From Epinephelus fuscoguttatus (taxonomy: Eukaryota; Chordata; Actinopteri; Perciformes; Serranidae): a stretch of DNA of 64,000 nt. Made by a program: the position numbers and the translations under genes. Under the pieces are notes generated by a model, which was given only the letters and a program-made list of their open reading frames with translations, was not told the origin of the DNA and searched no databases. How positions within the stretch are numbered: the stretch's first letter is position 1; each line of letters opens with the position of its first letter. This document shows, piece after piece, positions 40,557-52,588 of this stretch. The stretch lies in NCBI RefSeq assembly GCF_011397635.1, contig NC_064765.1, positions 29,974,632-30,038,631 on the forward strand. Direction: 5' to 3'.

Positions 40557-42060
40557 AACAGGAGCCTGAAGTTTGTTGCCTCTCAATAAGTCAAAGACTA
40601 TCACATGCTGGAAACAGATATACTACACCTTAGCTGTGGCTTCCCAGCATAATGCTCACAGCACCTGACAGCTTCAAGGAGGAATGCTATGTAGCTTCTC
40701 CTTCTAAATTGGCCTTTTAGATGACGACTGTAGGAGAACTGAAATACTGAAGTCAATAACGTAATGGCATGTTGGCTAGTTACTGTTTAAGGGAGGTTAA
40801 TGAGATGTATTACTGAGGTCAGTGCGAGTGAGGTGGTGCTGTGATTGGTTGCTGAGTTGAAAAGTACATTTTGAGAGTTAAAACTTCTGCAGAGAGAGGA
40901 GAGAAGCAGTGAGAGTGTGAGAGACGGAGAGATCTAATTTCAAAGCCTGCTGTGAGCTTACTGGCTGCATGGAGGGAGACAGGAAGCAACGCTTTGTTGG
41001 TTTTTGTGTGTTGTAAAGAAACGACATTGCTCTCTATTGAAATCAATGTACAACCACACCACAATCCAAGGCAACTGAGGAGGAGAGTGGCTTAACCATG
41101 TACAAAATGTATGACTTTAAAGGAACACGTTGATGCCGACCCCGTGGTCTTTCATCAGTCAGGTGGAGGTTTTAGAGACTTGACAAAGCTTAGCAACAGG
41201 AACACCATTAATCACACCTTCATAAAGAGGTTGTATCATCTTATTATCCACAATATTATAAAGATCTGTTCTCTTATTACATTCACTGTACTGATAAAAG
41301 CTATGATGGCACAAATCATCGCTTGAGGGAAGCTCAGATGTCCTCGCTCACCACACCCTGTACAAATGTGGAACCTGAGACTCACTTCAAAGACACTAAA
41401 CATTTAAGAACTGCTATACACTCAAGGCGTGTGATTTCTGATCTTGACAAGATAAGATTTCACCCCAATCCTGAATACAAGCAGGTACAGCAACACAGTG
41501 CCATAACAGAAGACACTTTATCAGATGCATGAGACGCTGTAAGACTCACTCATGTATTGTTTTAGATATAGCATGATGTGGTTAACCACCAGCCCCTCCA
41601 TCCCCCCATATGCCACTCACTCCATTTCCAGTCTTGGTTGAGCTCTGCGGGTTGTAGTCAAATGCTGTATGCAGATCAGTCAACACATCCTCTTCCCCCC
41701 TTCCTGTTTTTGATACCTTTGATTATAACATACTATGAAATTACAACAAATACCAGCAGTTAATGGCATGGCTATCCATTTACCTGGTTACAAAGACAAC
41801 CATCTAGAAATCATCTTGGTTTTCTTGTGTCATTCTACAGTATGTGTCTTTCTAATGCATAGACTTCATGTATCCAGTTCAGAGCCCAGGGTATAGAATG
41901 CAGATTAAATGTCATTGTCAGGGTGTATTTGTCCCGTTTCCCTTTTCCATCACACAGTCTGTTGTGGAACAGCTGTTCACAGGGCAATAACTTTACCTCA
42001 GATTATCACACATGGGACATAGAAATGAGATGCTGATACTGGTTCACATACCATGTAAAG
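40557..42060. other. intergenic, nothing recognised
   Basis: I see no protein-like ORF or clear repeat ends. Possible old repeats cannot be excluded by eye. Confidence 0.35.
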
Positions 42061-42099
42061 ACAACAGTTAGAACACTGACCTCTGGGGCTCCAGAGGCA

Positions 42100-42290
42100 A
42101 CTATCATGTTCTTCCCAAATGATGTACAGATTTTTAGGCAGTCTATTATTTCAAATGGCATGGAAAAAAAGTGCATATATCTGCTGTGAATGGTGTAAAA
42201 TATCCTTAGGGGAGCATGCCCCCGGACCTTCTTAGGTTTAGGCCAAGCCCTGAACATTTACAACGTCTGACTCAGCCCCTGGTAAAATCT
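42100..42290 (+). repeat. partial copy of the hAT-type element
   Basis: AAATGATGTACAGATTTTTA, AGTGCATATA and GCCAAGCCCTGAACATTTAC parallel 39227-39374 in the same orientation and end TCTGACTCAGCCCCTG, the diverged right end. The left end is missing. Confidence 0.65.
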
Positions 42291-42689
42291 ACCAGAATCA
42301 AGCCCTTCTGAAGTTCACTGATTGATGCATTATTTCTATTTAATATGTACAATCAGTTTTCATGCTAAGTTAAGCTAATCAGCTGTTGGCTCATGGCTGT
42401 AGCTTTATATTTACATTACAGATATGAAACTATTGCAAACTACTATGTTCTATCAATAAAGTGTTGCGTAAAACTCATCCTATATATGTTAAAATGTAAA
42501 TATCACATTTAAACAATTCCTGTCCCACATAAAATGTAACTTTATGTACATTAAATATCCACATGAGCAACAGAATCGTGCGTTTGTTTTTATTATTCTT
42601 TTTTACAGTGTCATATACTTTCGCAATTTAATCAGACTAGTCCATACCCATTGGTAGCTTTGTCACCTTCTACCTATGCCAGTCCTCAA

Positions 42690-43640
42690 TGCCTGTGTGC
42701 AGTTTCACAGATTGACCACGTCAGTGAGTAGAAAAACGTGGGACAGACAGAATGACTGACTGACAGAATGACACACTGACAGTTTCCGTGATTATGTACA
42801 GCATACCATACCATGACTTAGTCATACCAAAAATTAGAAATAAAACGACAACATTGGGCCACAGGGGGAGCCACAGCGATCGGTCGCATTTTAGCCATTT
42901 TTAAGCATTTTTCTGTTGTTATAGTGCCACCCAGTTGCCAATTAGAGTTAAATTTCTCCAGTCACCTTGAGGCGTCCTGTTCTACATATCTACCAAGTTT
43001 AGTAAAAATCGATATGGCGGTTAGGCCTAGATAAGAAATTAGCTCTCTAGCGCCCCCATTTTGTTTGATGGGGTCAATAATGGAGGGGTCCCCTCAGATT
43101 ATGTGTGGTCATATGCCTACAAAGTTGCGCGGTGATGGGTGAAACCCTTGAGATGTTAAACACCTTTATGTGATGAGCCACGCCCTCCGCAATATTCATT
43201 GCCTTATAGAAGCTCAGTTTTAGTAAGTTTTCCAACTTTTGCCAAGAGGGAACTTTAGATATTGGTCCCTAGATTATGTTCACAGAGTTTCATGCAGATC
43301 GGTCAAACTTCCTAGGAGGAGATCAATTTGAAGTGTTTTTCAAAAGAATTCAAAATGGCTGAAAATCTATATAACCAGAAGTTATGGGTTCTTGTGGCAA
43401 ATGTGTTCCTCATGAGGAGAGGCATCTCTGTGCAAAATTCCATGTCTCTACGACGTACGGGGCATGAGATATGCCCCTTCAAAGTTTGCAATTTCAATCG
43501 GTTGCTATAGCACCCCCCTTTGGCCAATTGATGTAATATTGCTTCACTCGCATCCTCCCATGACCCTCTACCACTGTGCCAAATTTCACATGGATTGACC
43601 AAGTCAGTGAGGAGAAAAACGTGGAACAGACACACACACA
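42690..43640 (+). repeat. dispersed repeat with duplicated end block
   Basis: A block beginning TTTCACAGATTGACCACGTC and reading on to AAAACGTGGGACAGAC (about 42703-42750) recurs as TTTCACATGGATTGACCAAG to AAAACGTGGAACAGAC (about 43583-43631). Between them are phrases such as ATCTACCAAGTTTAGTAAAA and TCTAGCGCCCCCATTTT, found in a widespread fish repeat. Non-coding. Confidence 0.55.
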
Positions 43641-44189
43641 CACACACCCACAGAGTTTTCGCCATTAGATAACCACACAACACATGTACCCTGCACTGAG
43701 CAGGAGGAAATCCTGGTAGTGTGCTCACAGCCTTAAGGTATTACAGCAAATTGGTGTGCAGTTCTATGTGGCATGCATATAGCTGTCCATGGTGTTTAGT
43801 GAGCAGTGTGGACAGATGTCTGTGCCCATCAGCCCCATTAAAAACACCCTATCCCCTGTGCAGTGTACTCTATAAATAATTTTGTATTGAATGAGTTGCA
43901 TGTTTGTGTTAGTGGATGTAAAGTAGGTAGAAAAAAAGTATTAAGGTAAGTATTTTAATGTTTTATGCAAACACATACATGTTGTAGGATAAGAAATGCC
44001 ATATTTTGCTCTTAAATATAGTTGAAGCTACAACCAAAACCTCTATAAACTACAGCTAAGACTTTAAGTGTTTGTCTGGACAAATGGAGTTTGTTTGAAA
44101 AGTCGTCAGCAAACTTTGAATTGAATCACTCAGTACATTTACACGCACAATGAAGTCAACCTGAGCCTGGTCTCACTCTGAAGTCGTCA

Positions 44190-44440
44190 AATCCGGCGCT
44201 TGGGCAGTGACTGGCAGCATCAGAAACCAACAAAAAAAAGGCATCCTGTAATGTCGGCAAGATACGCTGCCAGTTGCTATTATAGTTAACGGCGCCTGGT
44301 GGCCTCAGGTGGAAACGTGGTGGGACAAGGACGAAAGTTTAGGTGGTGAAAGTCTGAGTGTGGTAGCAGGAGGGGTGGTGTGTGGCTCCAACAAACACCA
44401 ACTTTCACCTGAGAGAGCGATGTTCACATCCCGTAAGATT
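44190..44440. repeat. probable dispersed repeat
   Basis: GC-richer block around GTCGTCAAATCCGGCGCTTG, ACGCTGCCAGTTGCTATTAT and GTTAACGGCGCCTGGTGGCC, wording I recognise from fish repeats. No ends or ORF defined. Confidence 0.35.
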
Positions 44441-45616
44441 CTAAAGCCAAATCCTGTTATTTTTTCCGGTGTTGTACCAACGTAGTGCGGTTATTTAGAG
44501 AGGGACTGTATGTAAATGTAAATTTCCTGTGAAACAGAAGTGTATCTTGAAAGAGGACAATGAATGTAACAGGCAGAGCTTGACATGGCGTCCCAGAACG
44601 CCAACAACCAATGCACAGAGGGTACCTTGCATGTCGTATGTGGACACGTAAAGTCCATGACCAAAACGTCAATATGTTACAACGTTCGAAGTGAAATCAG
44701 CTTCATAGAGTCATGGCTACACAAATACAAAAATGTGCATCTGAAGATTGGATTGACATCAGTGAACAAGCAGAAAACATCCAAAATGACACAATGACAC
44801 TGACAGTGACCAAACTGCTTTTGTTGGGCTTGTCTCTGTCCTACAAAGTCAGTGAGAAAACAGAGTCGGTGAGAGAACAGTATGAAATGTGACACAGTTC
44901 AAGATTAACAGAGTTTGAAGTTTGTCCTGTTATTAGAAATTTGTGAGGGCTTGTGTAATCAAGATCTTGGAAATAAGGCAGGACAGACTTTATTTATTTT
45001 ATTAAGTAATATTTCTGTTCTGAACTCTGACATACCAAGATTTTGTTAAACTCAGCGATATGCATGTTTATAATTTCTATTATGGGGAGCCATTGTCAGC
45101 AGGCTCATTCATCAACATGGCCTAAGCAGCAGCATTTTCAAAGTGTACAGTATGTAGCACAATCACTGTAAAGTGATACCATTTGTCCATTAAAGAGGAT
45201 TGGGGCAGTGGCCTGTTGCATAAACCAGTTTTGTATAGTTATGCTACTGATGTTACATCTCTTTTGTTAGAAACATAAAGACAGTGTATCCAGCCACCCA
45301 TCTACATGTCCATCCTGGCAAAGAGGTGGATGCTATCCAAGCATGCATTGGCCAAGAGTTCTGCACAAGTAACCAGTCCATCACAGAGCTTAGACATATA
45401 TACCCACATGGTGTGACCTGACCATGTTTGACCTTGAGCTGCATCCACAAACAGTCTTTAGAAGAATGCTGAGTTTATGCAACCAGAAGTTAATCTTTGG
45501 AAGGTGCAGCAAGCTGAAGGAACCCCTGTGTTTGGGAGATCCCTTCACCTGGCAAGGCCCAGCTGTGTTAATCCTCTGGCTCAAAGAAGAACATGCCTAC
45601 AAACACGTGCACACAT

Positions 45617-45617
<1 letters not shown>

Positions 45618-45675
<58 letters not shown>

Positions 45676-45783
45676 TTGCTTGTTTGTCCTCAGTACCTAC
45701 ATGGTTTACTCTGAAAGACATGACTTTTTCTTTGTAAGTCAAATTTCCTTTCTCAACATATCCTACCTGCTGTGGTGTCAGCC

Positions 45784-45826
<43 letters not shown>
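45618..45826. repeat. facing (CA)n and (TG)n microsatellites
   Basis: A CA tract (45618-45672) and a TG tract (45786-45826) stand 113 bp apart as an inverted pair that could fold into a long hairpin. Confidence 0.9.
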
Positions 45827-45827
<1 letters not shown>

Positions 45828-48800
45828 TAACATCTATTTTCACAATCTGTAACCTCAAAATTACCTCACCAAACACCTTCCTCTGCCCTGAGCACTCTGA
45901 TGGCATTGTGCAACCTCAAGTACTTCATATTCTTTAGTATCAGTAGACATACTGTTTAACGTCTTGTAGTTTAATGTGAAAAGAAGGTGTAAGATGATAC
46001 ATCGAAGCACAAGGGACTGTGACTGTCAAGCAGAGTTTGAAGGCATTCATAGGGACCTTGTTACCATGTAGAAGAAGCCTACCAGAATTATATCTGTGAA
46101 AGAGACATGGCTTATATGAGTATATGTGAGGAGCCCATCCTCTGGTAAAATTTCATTAGCACGTCCTTCTCTGTCAGCCGTGAGCGATGGCAACATTTGC
46201 ATGTGGAACACGGAGACCAGGATCAAATGAGAGGCACTGGAAAGAGCTGGGCAGGTGGGAGGGATGGAGCAAGGATGAAAGGAGGGAGAAAGGGATACCA
46301 CACAAATCCGCACATCCGGAAAGGAGAATGTCAAAGGAAACAAGAAGACAGCATGGGCTCTCTGTGTTCTGCTGTGTGTCATATTGTAACCAACAAGAGC
46401 AGCTTCATGTACGTGACTTAAAGCTCTACATTTCGGTGACCATGCTGGTTTTCATGCATTTCTTTATAAGAAAGTGTGCCATGTTGTAACCTGTCCTTCG
46501 TGCTGTAACCATCCAGTGACATTACTTCCTTTGTCACAGAGGAGTACGAGCTACATCGTGAGGATCCTGTAATATGTTCAAAAAAAATCCTCATTTTGGG
46601 TGCTTGTTAGGTGATTAGCATAGCTTGAGTGAGCTGTATGTGACATTCAAAGCATATGAATCAGAGTCTGAGCTGCAAGGGGTGTAATGATACATCGATC
46701 TGGACTATCAATTCAGTCCAGTATTATTGATGTAAAGTGTTAAACATTGATACATATCTCCTCCAGATACACCCTTTATTTTGAAATTCCCCTGGTATGT
46801 CTGTCTAACAGAGCTAAAAGGGTGAAAGGACTAACAGCAACAGTGCTGACAGAGCTAATGGTGTGAACATGGAGGGGGGACTGGAGGGTGGGTGCTATGC
46901 TTCTCCACTGCTACTGTTTCGCCACCGCAGATCGAATGGTATAATCAGCAGTAGCCACCATATGAGCACAGTGCAGAGTGCTGGCAAATAGCCAGCCAGA
47001 GGGACACACTCATAGGGACTCACATGCAACTAACATGCATGCATGGCCATACCAGCTCCCACAACAAAGAACAGAGAAGCTCAAATCGCAACCATAGATG
47101 TACAGTACAATAATAACTAGATACTGGATGACAAGATGGTGCCTGTTCATTCCAATTGAGTTGCTCGTCTGGCGTTTATGTAAAAAAACGTCCTTCCTGG
47201 ACACCCGATTAAAAACACACAGAGGTAGCATAGCATCATGACTTCATTCTCTGCCCAACACAGTGCTCCAAACAACTTTTTATACTAGATTTAGTAACTT
47301 GTCAGATCCTCTTTATTTCTAAAAAACAACTAGTGGCAAATTAAGCAACTTATTCAGACCATCAGGGAAAAAGAGAATATTATCTTCACATAACAAATAG
47401 TGGTTTGCTGCTATATTCTGAATGTCGTATGCAGAACCTTTAAGCTTGAAGGCAGGAGGAAACAGTTAGCCTGGCTCTGTCCAAAGTCAAAATATGTGAG
47501 AACAAGAGTAGTTCCCAAATTGTCAAACTAGTCCCTAGATGAAGCTCTTAATTGCTAATGCACCTACAGAAAGCCACACGCTCTAACTAGCCTCTTAATC
47601 CCATTCTTAATTGTCTTAAAGTGGCCTGAAACGGCCTGCTAGGATCAAAAATAGATGCTTTGTGTTATTCTCAGACTGAGTTGTCCTCCTTTCAACTGAT
47701 GTAGAACAGGTTTTATGCTAAATTTAGCGAGGATGCTAGCTGCATGCTGATTGTAGCAACAGTGAGCTGGGATTTGGGGATTCCTGGGCACTATAATAAA
47801 ATCAGGGAATGGTGGACCTGATCTTAAATAACACCACAGTACAAATAGCTTGTCCCCTTCTTAGCAGGTCATGAAAAAGTGAAAAAAAAAAAACATGATT
47901 CACATTATAAAGGATTATTCGAAAATGAAATTTTGTTATGGACAACCTGCCTTATTCTTTCTTGTATTGAGAAAAATGTTAATTTGTAGAAAAACAAAAT
48001 CTAAAACAAGATTTTTTTGCCGTGCACACTTGGAACTGAGAATGACGTGGTTCTTCAACTGAAGTGATGTTAAGTAAGAACAAAACTGTTCTACAGAATA
48101 CAGAAGGAAATGTGACTGGTGCAATGTTTGCTTTTAAAGTTCTGGGAAAAACAATATACGGACAGCAAATAATGTGAAGGTAAGTAATAAAAAACAATCC
48201 TATGTGTAAAAATTACCTTTCAACTGTTGAACTATAGTATCAGGACTAATCATGAACGTAACAGTGACCATGTATAGATTCCCGCATGATAAATGGGTCA
48301 GGATTATGAGGAGCTGGAGTCAATTGAGACTCTGCAGGCACTTAGTATAACACCTCAGTTTAGGCCACTTTCCAGTACTGTAATTGGCTGACTGGATTGA
48401 TTTCGTGTGAGCTGACTCCAACCCTTTAATGTGGACAGTATAAGTACTTCAGGGAAAGTATCTGCTTGAGCCAAAGTGGTCTGCTGGTGTTTGGTCATGC
48501 GAAGTTGTTACCCAACTCTTCTGCAATTTGTCTTTCTTCAGTCACACATACACTTGCAGAAGAGGATGCATTTTAGTTTTTAACAAGTTTCAAAATAATG
48601 TGTGCAGAAATTGCAATATGAGGGTCACCCATTTAGGTGTTAATAATGCTTTAATTTATGCAAAATTAGGTGGCAGCTTTGAGTGACAGACTGTCTGCGA
48701 GGCATCACCACAGTCTATGAGTCAGCTCCACCCTTTTGCCCAAATTTGGTCACTTGTGGCTCCAGCAATCCAAGACAGCCATGGCAAAAATGCAAAACTC

Positions 48801-48930
48801 GAGGCATGGATGCTGTCTTAAAAATGACATATATCACTCTATCAGTAATAACGTGCATATTTAATATCACCACCTCCAGACAACAGATACAGCAGCAGGT
48901 TAAGATTAAAATATGGTGCATGTTGTAAAA
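45827..48930. other. intergenic, nothing recognised
   Basis: AT-rich sequence with no convincing exon. The phrase TAATGATACATCGATCTGGA (about 46686) may be part of an old repeat. Confidence 0.35.
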
Positions 48931-48954
48931 CAATGAATTTATGCTTTATGCTGC

Positions 48955-48960
48955 TTTATT
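48955..48960 (-). terminator. qrsl1: polyadenylation signal of qrsl1
   Basis: TTTATT on the + strand reads AATAAA on the - strand, 158 bp downstream of the qrsl1 stop. The transcript end is predicted near 48935. Confidence 0.6.
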
Positions 48961-49117
48961 CCATCAAGAAAAATAAAAGCCATAACACTGACTGACGGCT
49001 CACACTCCAACAAAATGTATGGAAAAGGCATTTTACAAGCCAAGAATGTCCATCATAGTTACACCTTAAGTGCATTGTGTGTTTCTTTGTCAACAGTCCT
49101 TGTGTCCACAGTTCTCT

Positions 49118-52100
49118 TCATACAGCTGAAGTCTGCTCTCTTTGGTCACTCCTGCTCTCACTGGAGTCTTCATAGTCACTAATGGAGGGAAACCCAACCC
49201 TATGCTCGATCCACTGGGCAACACTGAGCAGCTTCTTGTCTTGGAGGGCGGGGCCTATAAGCTGTAAACCAATGGGAAGGCCACGTCTTGATAAAGCAGT
49301 TGGCACAGAAACAGCAGGGAGACCTGGGGTGAGGATAAATAGAGTGGAAGGAAAGTTGAGAGAAAGGCACTGATTGGGATCTCAAGGTTAGTTACAGGTT
49401 AGTTTGGAGAGTGATAAAAGAAGGAGCCTTTTTGCCTTCAGGGATTTACAAAGAAAAGAGAGTGATGATCATTGTGAATGATCATTTCCCCTTTTAATTT
49501 CACTATGATGTTCATTCTCCGATGCATCTCTGTTACAGGATGTAAAATAAGAAATATTAACTAAACTGAGGTAGTTTTGGGAAGATGTTTTTTGAGTGGG
49601 TGTACATATTTGTGTGTGTATCCATGCATGCAGAATATATAAGTTTCTGAACCCTCCCACACTTCCTACATGCATGAACGGTTCTGACTGCAGATCTCTT
49701 TTTTTTCTCCTCTCTCTGTACCTGCCATGTTGACGGGCTGAGTGAAGACGTCTTCCTGTGCGCTGCGTGTTCGGTTGTCTTCCTGTGTGAAGTTGGAGTA
49801 ACGGGCTGCATCAGTCAGAGTGGTGGGCGTCAGCAGTACGTCGACACCTGAGCTGAACACGCGTTTGAAATCGTCTGTGATCAGCCGGCGGACTTTCTGA
49901 GCCTTTACAAAGTAGTGCAGGTAGTTCCTGAGGGTGAGGATGCCAACAGTGGAAATATTACAGCTTCACCAAAATGTTTTAATGTCACATACATTCCATG
50001 AAAGACAACTTGGCAAATAGCCGTGCTTATAAAAAGCTGCTTATCAAAAGGTCAAGGAGAAAAGGTCATAGTAATAAAATGGCACACTAATGGCTCTACA
50101 CTAGTGTGTAGTAGTGAACTGAACAAGTAGCGTGCAATCTGCTGTCTTACTGTTTGAGCAGGAAGTAGTTTCCAGACAGTATCCTCCCTCTCACTACATC
50201 GTTGAAGCCCTCATGTCTGCTTGTGGCATACATGGCTTCCGTTGAGCTGTCCACCTCGCTGCGATGACCTGACAGAAGAGGAAATCAACAGCATTGGCTT
50301 TTCTGCTTTTGTACTGTTAAATAATCCAACAGATTCCCTGTGTGATGCAGCACCTAATGCAAAATGCTCTACAGTGCACCCTTAAACGGGTTCATACCAT
50401 ATTCTAGGCCGTCAAAACGGGCCATGTTAGATGCCACCTCGGCGTGGCACAGGACGTGGTAGCACACAATGGAGTGCTGGGTGTGGGGGAGGGATACCTG
50501 CTTCACCCGCGCCCCCGCCCTCTCAAACATGTCAGCAACACGACTCCACTGTGCTACTGTTTCCTCAGAAAGCCCCGGGGCGTGGTACTCCTGACATACA
50601 TTAAGAGACATAGATAAGCAGCTGCATTTGTCTTCACAGAGATATAAAACAAAACAGAATAAGAACCATTTATGTACATATAATGTACCCTGAGAAATGT
50701 TTTTACTCTAAAAATGAGTAGATTTATAATAAAAAGATATTTGTCAGGATTGAAAAGAGACAAAACACTGTAATATAGACCAATTAAATATGGACAGTTT
50801 CTTTCCCTGTCAGATTAAATAATGGCTAACATGTTGCCTACGACTAAACAGTTGTTCTGTTGTTGACTTCTCCAAATCAGTTCCGCATCATAGGTTTTAC
50901 TTCTGATAGCTTGGGGATTGCAGTCACTCTTCAGGTGTTTCCTATTTACAACAAAACTGAAGTTATGAACATCTTACATTTAAAGTGATAATACGTTGCA
51001 AGCATCTGCTGGCAACTACCCTTCAAACACTTCAGTCTGTGACTACTCCAATTTAAGGAAAATATGGTGTGAGTGATGCTGAGATAATACAGAGGAGAAG
51101 ATGGCTTTAATACAAAGCTAAACTCACCTTGGGGATGCCTACACAGATGTTCTTGACATCAAAGTATTCAGGTAGTTCTGTCAGTGACGAGGGAGCTGGG
51201 ATTGTTGTTGAGTCTCTAATATCAAGGCCTTGGAGGATATCTGTGTGACATATCAGCAAAATGCCAGGTTAGGTCCACCATTCTGAGGTTTAACATTTTA
51301 AATTGTGAGTTGTCTACATGGCAGGATGAGAAGTGTGCCGCCCACTTGCTTGTCACTCGTGTTCCTCATAAAATATGGCTCCATGGCACTACTAGTGGTC
51401 AAAACACCACACGGTACCTTTAAAGGTCCAGTGTGTAGGATTTAGTTACATCTAGCAGTTGGATTACAGAAGTGGAACTTCTCCCGTATGCTTAGCGTGT
51501 AGGACAACTACAGTGGCTGACATGAAAACATGAACGGTCCTATCTAGAGTGAGTGCTTGATTTATTCATTCTGTGCTATTGTAGAACTACATGGAGCACT
51601 CTGTACAAAATAGTGCTGGCTCTAACCTTGCTAACAGGACTTTGTACATGTTCACACGGAAATTTACAGTTACTATTCCACTGTATTGAGGAACAGAAAC
51701 ATCAGGATGCACTACAGAGGTCACTGCTCCAGGTTAGCCTAACGGTAATAGCTTTTTGTCAGGCTTCTGAGTGGCCAACATTTTCTTCTTTGCTTCAGGT
51801 TTAGGGTTATATGTTGGTTTTGCACGCTCTTGACAGCGCTTCAGTTGTGTTTTTGCATTTTTATTTGGACTGAATTTTTTTAAAACAGCACCTGGTTAGG
51901 AAGGTTTTTTGAGAGGGAAGGCGGGAACAACCTTGTTTTCCAAAATACCTTTGTACATGTGGACTACGCCTTGGAAAGAAAGAGCTGGAAATGTAGAATG
52001 TCCATATTCAAGAGAAACAGAAGTTTTTGTGGAGGCCCAGATGTTTAATTTGTCTAATAACAGGTCATCAGTTGTTTCCTACCTAGGACAGTGACTGCAT

Positions 52101-52557
52101 CACCAATACTGCGGGTTATAATGCCGGGGACGTCCATGGAGTTGACCAGGGGGATGAGACCATGTCTGGACAGCAGACCATAAGTAGGCTTCAGTGCCAC
52201 AACACCACACAGTGCTCCAGGATTACGAGTAGAACCACCTGTGTCTGAACCCAAAGCCCTGCAAAGTAATTACCAAAACAGTACATTTTTTAATTTATAA
52301 ATGACATTTTGGATCAAATTATTATTTTCATATTTTTTTGTGACATTTTTATGGCACCACTGGATGTGAATGTGTTCCCTCACAGGTAGCTGGTGAGTGA
52401 GGCCACAGCTGCAGCACTTCCCCCTGAACTTCCGCCAGTGACGACCCAGTCAGTGTCTGGTGCTGCCCCTGTCTGCTCTCTGTAGGGAGCAGCATAGCTC
52501 CAGGGGTTTCTCACCGGGCCAAAAGCCCCATCAGTACTGCCCGCACTGCAAGACAAA

Positions 52558-52588
<31 letters not shown>

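Noticed and set aside
45424-45937. His/Thr-rich and Val/Cys-rich ORFs
   Set aside because: They are translations of (CA)n and (TG)n microsatellites.
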